NCBI RefSeq assembly: GCF_010435965.1
Contig: NZ_JAAGAA010000002.1
Coordinates: 282,452 to 346,451 of the forward strand
Source: Crenobacter caeni
GTDB lineage: Bacteria > Pseudomonadota > Gammaproteobacteria > Burkholderiales > Chromobacteriaceae
Length of the DNA: 64,000 nucleotides
Reading direction: 5' to 3'
Part shown: positions 58,111 to 64,000 of the stretch, piece by piece
Layout: each line of letters begins with the position of its first letter
Numbering within the stretch: the stretch's first letter is position 1
Program-made: the position numbers and the translations under genes
The notes under the pieces: generated by a model
Told to the model about the DNA's origin: nothing
The model's input: only the letters and a program-made list of their open reading frames with translations
The model's database searches: none

Positions 58111-59280
58111 TCACTGGCCCGCGTTGGCGGCGATGGTCGAGGCCACCAGCGCGTTGGCGCGTTCGAGCGCACCGTCGTAGACCGCGGTCGCGTAGGCGGG
58201 CTTGCCCACCGGTGCCGACAACGCGAGCACGCCGCCCTGATCGCTGGTGTCGACCGTCACGTTCATGGACAGACCGATGCGCAGCGGGTGGCGCGCCAGC
58301 GCCTCGGGCTCGAGTTCGATGCGAACCGGCACCCGTTGCACGACCTTGATCCAGTTGCCGGTCGCGTTCTGCGGCGGCAACAGCGAGAACGCGCTGCCGG
58401 TGCCGGCGGATACGCCGACCACCTTGCCGCGGTACTCGACCTTGTCGCCGTAAAGGTCGGCGGTGACGGTCGCCTTCTGGCCGACGCGCAGCTTGGCAAG
58501 CTGGCTCTCCTTGAAGTTGGCGTCGACCCATAGCGTGCTCATCGGCACCAAGGCCATCAGCGGCGCCCCCGGCTGGATGCGCATGCCGACCTGCGCGCTG
58601 CGCCGCGCGATCTGCCCGGCGGCGGGCGCGGGCACGCGGGTGCGCTCCAGTTCGAGCGCGGCGGCCTTCAGCGCTGCCGCGGCGCGGGCGACCTGCGGGT
58701 GGCGGGCGACCGCGTCGTTCATCACCATCTCGCGCTGCGCCTTCAGTTCCGCCTCGGCCACGCGCAGGGCCGCGCGCTGTTGCTCGACGGCTTCTTTCGC
58801 GTGCTGCAGCTCTTCCTTGCCGATCGCGTCGTCGGTACTGGCCGCCTGCCGGCGGGAGAGGTCGCCCTCGGCGCGCGCGAGCGCGACCTTGCGCTCGGCG
58901 ACCACCGCTTCGAGTTTCTGCTCGCCGGTGATCAGCACGCGGGTCTGGCGCACCACCTGCGCAAGCTCGGCGCGCGCACGTTCGACGGCGAGGCGCGCAT
59001 CGGCGTCGTCCAGCTTCACCAGCAACTGGCCGGCCTTGACGGTCTGGGTGTCTTCGGCGCCGATGGCGACGATGGTGCCGCCGACCTGCGCCGAGACGGG
59101 GATCTGGTTGCCGGCGGCGTAGGCGTCGTCGGTGCTCTCCTTGCCGTACAGGCAGAAGAACCAGTAAAGCGCGAGGGCGATCGCGGCGATGAGCAGCGCT
59201 GCGCTCAGGTGGAGCAGGGCGCGGCGGCGTTGCGGGTTTTGCTTGGGGGTCTGGGTCATGGCGGTGTCGGGCTCAGTCAT
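58111..59280 (-). CDS. emrA: membrane fusion protein, EmrA type
   Basis: 389 residues. One N-terminal membrane anchor (about 22-44), biotinyl-lipoyl halves (VSAQVGGTIVAIGAEDTQTV; RVPAPAAGQIARRSAQVGMR) flanking a long coiled coil (about 100-205), and a beta-barrel domain with VDANFKESQLAKLRVGQKAT. It bridges EmrB and the outer-membrane factor. It overlaps the outer-membrane factor gene by 8 bp; a second in-frame ATG seven codons later is possible. Confidence 0.94.
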   Translation of the reverse strand: MTEPDTAMTQTPKQNPQRRRALLHLSAALLIAAIALALYWFFCLYGKESTDDAYAAGNQIPVSAQVGGTIVAIGAEDTQTVKAGQLLVKLDDADARLAVERARAELAQVVRQTRVLITGEQKLEAVVAERKVALARAEGDLSRRQAASTDDAIGKEELQHAKEAVEQQRAALRVAEAELKAQREMVMNDAVARHPQVARAAAALKAAALELERTRVPAPAAGQIARRSAQVGMRIQPGAPLMALVPMSTLWVDANFKESQLAKLRVGQKATVTADLYGDKVEYRGKVVGVSAGTGSAFSLLPPQNATGNWIKVVQRVPVRIELEPEALARHPLRIGLSMNVTVDTSDQGGVLALSAPVGKPAYATAVYDGALERANALVASTIAANAGQ

Positions 59281-60676
59281 GTTCGGGGACGGCCAGCGCG
59301 CGCATCAGCGCGGCTTGAGCCTGCAAGGTGCGGGTGCGGGCGGCGGCGAGCTGCTGCAGGGCCAGCGCCGACTGGCGCGCGGCGTCGGCGGCCTGCGCAG
59401 GGGCGGCCAGGCCCGCCCTGACGCGCGCCTGGCTGCGCCGCGCGGTGGCTTCGAGCGCGGCGTGGGCCTCGCGGATTTCGCGTTCGGCCGCCTGCGCGGC
59501 CGCGGTGTTGCTGACACCGTCGGCCGCCTCGCGCACCGCCGAGAGCAGCGTCTGGTTGTAGCTGGCGATCGCCGCGTCGCGCCCGGCGCTTCTGGCTTGC
59601 AATTGCGCATCGAGCGCGCCGGCGTCGAATACCGGCAGCGTGAAGCCCGGCGCGAGTCCTGCCGACAGGGCGCCGTGCTTGAACAGGTCGCCGAGATGCT
59701 GCACGGACAGGCCGGCGAAGGCGCCGAGCGTCACGTCCGGGTAGTAGGCGAGGCGGGCCGCCTCGACGCCGTGCTCGCTCGCCTTGACGTTGGCGAGCGC
59801 GGCTTGCAGGTCGGGGCGCTTGGCCAGCGCGGCGGTGGTCAGCGCGCGCGGGTTGAGCGGCCACTCGGGCAACTGCCCGGCCTTGAGCGCGTCGATCTCG
59901 GCCTGGGGGAGGGTGGAGAGTGCCGCGAGCGCGTGGCGGGCGGCCGCCTCGCGGGCCTTCAGCTGCTCGCGCTGGGCGGCGAGCGCCTGCTTTTGCGCGC
60001 GCGCGGCGTCCGCGCTGTCGGCCGAGACGATGCCGCTGCGCGCGAGCGCGCCGGCGTAGGCCTGCTGTTGCCCGGCTGCGGTGAGCGCGGCGTCCAGCGC
60101 GGCAGCCTCGGCGCGGCTGCCGGCCAGTTCCAGGTACTGTGCGACGATCGCGCTGGCGAGCCACTGGCGGGTTGCCTGCGCCTCGAGTTCGAGCGCGTCG
60201 CGTTGCAGCCGGGCGGCGCTGGCTTCCTCGCGCAGGCGGCCCCACAGGTCGAGCCGCCAGCCAAGGTCGAGCGACAGCGACTTGACGGTGTACCACTGTC
60301 CGGACAGCGGTGGCGGCAAGATGCCGTACTCGGATGCGCGGGTGCGTTCGACGTCGCCGCCCAGCGACAGCTGCGGCATCGCCTGCGCGTCGGTGGCTGC
60401 GAGCGCGGCCGACGCCTGGCGGATACGCGCGCGCGCGGCGTCAAGCGAGGGATGGCCGGCCTCGGCAGCGGCGATCAGGCGGTCGATTTCAGGAGTATGC
60501 AGCGCCCGCCACCAGCGCCCCTGCGCGCTGGCGGGCGCCTGAGCGGCAGCGTTGACGCCGTAGCGTGCGACATCCAGCGGCTTTGCCTGCCTTTGCAGTG
60601 CGGCGTCGCTGGCGCAGCCGGCCAGCAGCAGGGCGGCCAGCAAAGATAGAGTTAACCTTGGTTTACTATCAATCAT
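59273..60676 (-). CDS. outer-membrane efflux lipoprotein (NodT/TolC family)
   Basis: 467 residues. Lipoprotein signal peptide with lipobox LLLAGC (Cys21), then two tandem OEP repeats, each with long coiled-coil helices (PEIDRLIAAAEAGHPSLDAA; AARLAYYPDVTLGAFAGLSV; YNQTLLSAVREAADGVSNTA). It forms the outer-membrane exit duct for EmrAB. First gene of the operon, directly behind the marR-type regulator with a palindrome in the 36-bp gap. Confidence 0.93.
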   Translation of the reverse strand: MIDSKPRLTLSLLAALLLAGCASDAALQRQAKPLDVARYGVNAAAQAPASAQGRWWRALHTPEIDRLIAAAEAGHPSLDAARARIRQASAALAATDAQAMPQLSLGGDVERTRASEYGILPPPLSGQWYTVKSLSLDLGWRLDLWGRLREEASAARLQRDALELEAQATRQWLASAIVAQYLELAGSRAEAAALDAALTAAGQQQAYAGALARSGIVSADSADAARAQKQALAAQREQLKAREAAARHALAALSTLPQAEIDALKAGQLPEWPLNPRALTTAALAKRPDLQAALANVKASEHGVEAARLAYYPDVTLGAFAGLSVQHLGDLFKHGALSAGLAPGFTLPVFDAGALDAQLQARSAGRDAAIASYNQTLLSAVREAADGVSNTAAAQAAEREIREAHAALEATARRSQARVRAGLAAPAQAADAARQSALALQQLAAARTRTLQAQAALMRALAVPEHD

Positions 60677-60687
60677 ATTATTGTCAC

Positions 60688-60700
60688 TTTAGTGACTAAA
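60688..60700. promoter_or_regulatory. MarR-type operator before the efflux operon
   Basis: TTTAGT-G-ACTAAA is a perfect 6-1-6 palindrome in the 36-bp gap between the regulator and the outer-membrane factor gene; an overlapping GTCACT/AGTGAC repeat (60683-60696) adds symmetry. Confidence 0.65.
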
Positions 60701-60712
60701 TGGATAAAAAAA

Positions 60713-61219
60713 TTAACCGGCGAGCCTGGCCAGCAGCTTGCGCTGCATGGCTTCGAACAGGGCGCGTTCGTCCGTGCTGAAGTCCTGCCACGCCTCGCGC
60801 AGCCGCTGGCGCTGGACGGGCATCGCCCGCGTGATCAACTCGAGGCCGTCCGGGGTGAGTACCAGCTCGGTCTTGCGGCGGTCCTGCGGGGAGGGTTGGC
60901 GGCGGATCAGCCCGTGCTGCTCGAGCTCGTCGACGACGCGGGTGGCGTTGGTGCGCGAGAATGACAGTGCGGCCGAGATGTCTGACGGGCCGAGCCGCTC
61001 GTCGGGGCGCGAATAGATGAGCAGCAGCGCCATCCACGTCGATTCGTTCAGGCTGAAGGGCTTGAGCGTCGTCTCGAACCACGCCGAGAGCTGCAACTGC
61101 ACGTGCAGGTGCAAGCGGGTGAGGACGATCTCCTCGCGCGGCGAGCCTGGCATCTTGCGCGAGATCGCGTCGATGGTCTCGTCGAGGCGGGCGAAAGCGC
61201 AGTCGGTCGATTCAGTCAT
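60713..61219 (-). CDS. MarR family transcriptional regulator (EmrR/MprA-like)
   Basis: 168 residues. Winged helix-turn-helix at about 50-125 (LGPSDISAALSFSRTNATRV; DELEQHGLIRRQPSPQDRRK with the D-R-R-K wing) between dimerisation helices. It probably represses the efflux operon that follows on the same strand and is released by drugs or phenolic compounds. It starts 23 bp after miaA; an inverted repeat (61228-61245) lies over its promoter region. Confidence 0.93.
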   Translation of the reverse strand: MTESTDCAFARLDETIDAISRKMPGSPREEIVLTRLHLHVQLQLSAWFETTLKPFSLNESTWMALLLIYSRPDERLGPSDISAALSFSRTNATRVVDELEQHGLIRRQPSPQDRRKTELVLTPDGLELITRAMPVQRQRLREAWQDFSTDERALFEAMQRKLLARLAG

Positions 61220-61227
61220 GCGGTTAA

Positions 61228-61245
61228 TAATAACGTGCGTTATTA
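61228..61245. promoter_or_regulatory. palindrome upstream of the marR-type gene
   Basis: TAATAACG-TG-CGTTATTA, a perfect 8-2-8 inverted repeat 9 bp before the regulator start and overlapping the miaA stop codon. Candidate autoregulatory operator, different in sequence from the downstream one. Confidence 0.6.
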
Positions 61246-62184
61246 GTTTTCGCCAGTATCCAGCCAGCGGTCGATCTCGCGGCAGGCGAGCCCGGTCAGG
61301 TCACCGGCACGGCCATCGAGCGCCACCGAGTCCATCGAGCGCAGCCAGGTCAGCTGGCGTTTGGCTAGCTGGCGGGTTGCGGCGACGCCCTTGTCGAAGA
61401 ACTCGTCGGCGTCGTACTGGCCGTCCAGGTACTCCCACGCCTGCCGATAGCCGACGCAGCGCATCGACGGCATCTGAAGCTCCAGTGACGGGTACTTGAC
61501 GCGCAAGGCGGCGACTTCGTCGACAAAGCCCGCTTCGAGCATTAGCCGGAAACGCAGCGCGATGCGCTGGTGCAGCCACGCACGGTCGTCGATTTGCAGA
61601 GACAAGGGCAGCATCGGGTAGGGGGCGGCGGCTTCGCGGCCTGCGCCGTGCAGTTCGGACAGCGGCCGTCCGCTGAGCGTGATCACTTCTAGCGCGCGCT
61701 GGATGCGCTGCGCGTCGTTCGGCGCGAGGCGGGCGGCGGTCGCCGGGTCGAGCGCGCGCAAGCGCTCGTGCATCGCCGGCCAGCCGACGCTGACCGCTTG
61801 CGCTTCAAGTTCGGCGCGAAGCTGCGGGTCGGCCTGCGGCAGGTCGGACAGCCCTTCGCGCAGCGCCTTGTAGTAGAGCATGGTGCCGCCGGCCAATAGC
61901 GGCAGTTTGCCGCGTGCCGAGATTTCAGCGACCAGTCGGTTGGCGTCGCCGACAAACTGCGCGGCGCTGTAGGCGTCGGTCGGGTCGATGATGTCGATCA
62001 GGTGGTGCGGGCAGGCGGCCAGCTCCGTCCGGCTCGGCTTGGCGGTGCCGATATTCATGTCGCGGTAGACCAGCGCGGAGTCGACGCTGACGATCTCGAT
62101 CGGGTAGCGGCGCGCGAGCGCGAGCGACAGCGCGGTCTTGCCGGAGGCGGTCGGCCCCATCAGCAGGATGGCTTTGGGCGTCAT
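61243..62184 (-). CDS. miaA: tRNA dimethylallyltransferase
   Basis: 313 residues; adds the isopentenyl group to A37 of tRNAs that read UNN codons. P-loop [20 protein letters not shown], substrate motifs [20 protein letters not shown] and [20 protein letters not shown], and the end region [14 protein letters not shown] are all present. Standard length. hfq, which often follows miaA, is absent here; the marR-type gene follows instead. Confidence 0.96.
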   Translation of the reverse strand: MTPKAILLMGPTASGKTALSLALARRYPIEIVSVDSALVYRDMNIGTAKPSRTELAACPHHLIDIIDPTDAYSAAQFVGDANRLVAEISARGKLPLLAGGTMLYYKALREGLSDLPQADPQLRAELEAQAVSVGWPAMHERLRALDPATAARLAPNDAQRIQRALEVITLSGRPLSELHGAGREAAAPYPMLPLSLQIDDRAWLHQRIALRFRLMLEAGFVDEVAALRVKYPSLELQMPSMRCVGYRQAWEYLDGQYDADEFFDKGVAATRQLAKRQLTWLRSMDSVALDGRAGDLTGLACREIDRWLDTGEN

Positions 62185-62318
62185 GGCGGGTCTCTCGGGA
62201 ATGGTGGCGCGCGCATTGTCGCACCGGTGCCACGCGCTGGCCACGTCGTGCGCGCGGCGCCCGCGCACTTCATGCCGGATGCGCGCGCGATTTTGAGTTT
62301 GATCTGTTTCGGGTAGCG

Positions 62319-63746
62319 TCAGGCGTACTGCAGCGCCCACGCCTCGACCGCGTCGAGCAGGGCGAGGCGGCGCTCGTCGGTACCGGCCTCGGCGGCGCAC
62401 TGGGCGACCTCGTTCAGGCAGTCCTCGATGGTGCGCCCCTCGGGGACGCCGTCGTGCAGCTTGCGCCGGCACCAGGCCTGCCAGCCGCGGGCTGCTTCCG
62501 CGCTCAGGGTGTGCGGGTAGTTGCGCGCGCGGTAGCGGGTCAGCAGGCGCGCCAGCTGCGCGTCCTCGAAAGCGGGCGTCTCGCGCGCCAACTGTTCCGC
62601 GCTGAGCCTGCGCAGCCGCTCGAGCGTGCGGCGGTCGGCGTTGCTGACAAAGCCGCCGTACAGTGCCTCGTCGACGTCGAGCGGCGCGAGCGCTTCGCGC
62701 CGGTACACGCCTTGCCACAACGCAGTCAGCTCGGGCAGCGCCGCCGCGGCCGCTGCGTGGCGGTGCACGGCGGCAAGGTCTATCCCCAGCTCCTGGGCGC
62801 GCGCGTCGCCCAGCACGCGCAGGTCGGCACACACGAAGGGGGACTTGTTGATATGGATGGTCTTGATGGGTAGCCGCGCGAGGCCGTTTGCGGCCAGTGT
62901 GTCCTGGTCGGAGAACAGGCGCAGGCGGATTTCTTCGGAGCTCAGACCGGCCAGTTCGGACGGGTCGTACGCCAGGTCCCATACGATGACTTCGTTGCGG
63001 TTGACCGGGTGCTCGGCCAGCGGCCAGACGATGGCTAGGTTGCCGCGCGCCGCGCCGTACATGCCGGAAACGTGGACCAGCGGCCTGGGCGCGTGCAGCG
63101 ACAACTGGTGGCGCACCGTGTCCTTCTGGCGCAGCGACAGGCAGAACTCGAACAGGCGTGGCTGTTGTTTGCGGATCAGGCGCGCCAGCGCGATGGTCGC
63201 GCGTACGTCGGACAGGGCGTCGTGCGCGGCGGCGTGTTCGATGCCGTTGGCGGCGGTCAGCGCCTCCAGCTTGAAGCTGGGCAGGCCGTCTTCGCCGGTC
63301 GGCCAGGCGATGCCGTCCGGCCGCAACGCGTAGGTGGCGCGTGCGACGTCGAGCAGGTCCCAGCGGCCGCAGCCGTTCTGCCACTCGCGTGCGTACGGGT
63401 CGATCAGGTTGCGCCAGAACAGGAAACGGGTGACCTCGTCGTCGAAGCGGATCGAGTTGTAGCCGACGCCAATTGTGTTCGCTTGCGACAGTTCGCGCAG
63501 GATCACCGACGCGAATTCGTGCTCGGCCACGCCATGCTTGGCGCAGTGCTGCGGGGTGATGCCGGTGATCAGGCAGGCGGCGGCCGACGGCAGGTAGTCT
63601 GGTGTCGGGCGGCAGTACAGCATGAGCGGTTCGCCGATTTCGTTGAGGGCCGCGTCGGTGCGTACGCCGGCAAACTGCGCGGGCCGGTCGCGGCGGGCGA
63701 GGACGCCGAAAGTTTCGTAGTCGTGCCAGAAGAAGGTATGGGACAT
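62319..63746 (-). CDS. sbcB: exodeoxyribonuclease I
   Basis: 475 residues; 3'-to-5' single-strand DNA exonuclease of recombination and mismatch repair. Exo motif I (WHDYETFG), the block [20 protein letters not shown], and motif [18 protein letters not shown] (Exo III) are intact, followed by the SH3-like and C-terminal helical domains ([13 protein letters not shown]). ATG at 63746 gives the family N-terminus. Divergent from the rrn promoter. A 134-bp gap to miaA on the same strand shows no clear signal. Confidence 0.96.
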   Translation of the reverse strand: MSHTFFWHDYETFGVLARRDRPAQFAGVRTDAALNEIGEPLMLYCRPTPDYLPSAAACLITGITPQHCAKHGVAEHEFASVILRELSQANTIGVGYNSIRFDDEVTRFLFWRNLIDPYAREWQNGCGRWDLLDVARATYALRPDGIAWPTGEDGLPSFKLEALTAANGIEHAAAHDALSDVRATIALARLIRKQQPRLFEFCLSLRQKDTVRHQLSLHAPRPLVHVSGMYGAARGNLAIVWPLAEHPVNRNEVIVWDLAYDPSELAGLSSEEIRLRLFSDQDTLAANGLARLPIKTIHINKSPFVCADLRVLGDARAQELGIDLAAVHRHAAAAAALPELTALWQGVYRREALAPLDVDEALYGGFVSNADRRTLERLRRLSAEQLARETPAFEDAQLARLLTRYRARNYPHTLSAEAARGWQAWCRRKLHDGVPEGRTIEDCLNEVAQCAAEAGTDERRLALLDAVEAWALQYA

Positions 63747-63853
63747 CAACAGGCCAGATATATAGGGTGGGGCGAAACCGTGATTGTCGCACCATGGCAG
63801 CGCTGTCGTCATGCGGCCCGGCAGGGCTTCGTGCAAGTATTTGCAAAAAGGTG

Positions 63854-63882
63854 TTGACGCAAACCGGCACGGTACGTATAGT
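63854..63882 (+). promoter_or_regulatory. rRNA operon promoter
   Basis: TTGACG (63854-63859), 17 bp, then TATAGT (63877-63882), followed by a GC-rich discriminator (TCGCCACC). This is an rrn P1-like promoter; the A-rich stretch just upstream (AAAAAG) could act as UP element. Confidence 0.9.
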
Positions 63883-63889
63883 TCGCCAC

Positions 63890-64000
63890 CTCGACGCAAC
63901 GCACACAACGCGAAACGTCACTGCTCTTTAACAGAACGAACAACCGATAGGTGTGAGTGCTTGGCGCAGCCAACACTTGCACTGCAAGAAGAAGGAAACG
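63890..64000 (+). ncRNA. rRNA operon leader with boxA antitermination site (partial)
   Basis: The leader carries boxA TGCTCTTTAACA at 63922-63933 and the run CCGATAGGTGTGAGTGCTTGG typical in part of betaproteobacterial rrn leaders. The 16S rRNA gene itself lies beyond the right edge. boxA loads NusB/NusE to prevent Rho termination. Confidence 0.85.

Noticed and set aside
61243..63921. One continuous 892-codon minus frame covering miaA and the DNA opposite sbcB
   Set aside because: Only the last 313 codons are MiaA; the upstream part is out of frame with sbcB and shows no family resemblance, so it is not a fusion.

Overview
The window is chromosomal DNA from a high-GC betaproteobacterium, most likely of the order Neisseriales (Chromobacteriaceae-like). 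This rests on the gene families and their order, because no rRNA gene body lies inside the window: pheT-ihfA-merR-tRNA-Pro, phaR/phasin, a ubiH-type pair behind pepP, an H-NS of the short Bph3 type, and at the right edge a ribosomal RNA leader with a consensus promoter and boxA. No prophage, insertion sequence, integrase or CRISPR array was seen. Coding density is very high, with many ATGA-type stop/start overlaps.

Layout. 1-3150: 3' part of pheT, ihfA, a MerR regulator and tRNA-Pro(GGG). 3150-8640: a GntR/FCD regulator, then a divergent pair made of a periplasmic ligand-binding protein and a PAS-rich sensor kinase with its FixJ/NarL-type regulator. 8640-10701: two secreted proteins resembling FlgP and FlgT behind a sigma-28-like promoter. 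10702-14604: a Fur-box-controlled ferric iron ABC importer (fbpABC). 14625-18108: a D,D-endopeptidase, uvrB and a low-molecular-weight phosphatase. 18105-31135: a CheB-like methylesterase without receiver domain, an FlrC-type sigma-54 activator and a complete fliE-to-fliR cluster (switch, export gate, ATPase, hook-length control), split by a near-perfect sigma-54 promoter before fliK. 31220-37810: yebC, a VanZ-like protein, pepP and two ubiquinone hydroxylases, dsbC, a TonB-like protein and an acyl-CoA-binding protein. 37965-41538: two chemoreceptors. 41596-43049: a manganese exporter of the GDT1 family behind a yybP-ykoY riboswitch, mscL with a zinc-ribbon tail, and tRNA-Asn. 43223-46466: ygfZ, an H-NS-like protein and an uncharacterised PilZ-like protein. 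46528-49150: an M14 carboxypeptidase, phasin and phaR. 49269-55811: rimO, a diguanylate cyclase, an isolated hypF and dctA. 55940-61219: a small unknown protein, an AraC remnant and an EmrAB-type tripartite efflux operon with a MarR regulator. 61243-64000: miaA, sbcB and a divergent rrn promoter/leader running off the right edge.

How it fits together. The strongest theme is motility: FlrC-type control, sigma-54 and sigma-28 promoters, basal body and export genes, two receptors, an unusual CheB, a diguanylate cyclase and a PilZ-like protein that could link c-di-GMP to these functions. The second theme is metal handling (Fur-controlled iron import, Mn2+ riboswitch and exporter). The third is carbon storage (PhaR with a matching TGCA-type inverted repeat, phasin). 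The most unusual items are the FlgP/FlgT-like pair outside vibrios with its own sigma-28-like promoter, the receiver-less CheB standing where a FlrB-type kinase would be expected, the AT-rich mosaic patch inside dsbC, and the in-frame triple 12-bp repeat in the FliP signal peptide. All functional statements are inferences from sequence patterns; no database search was run.
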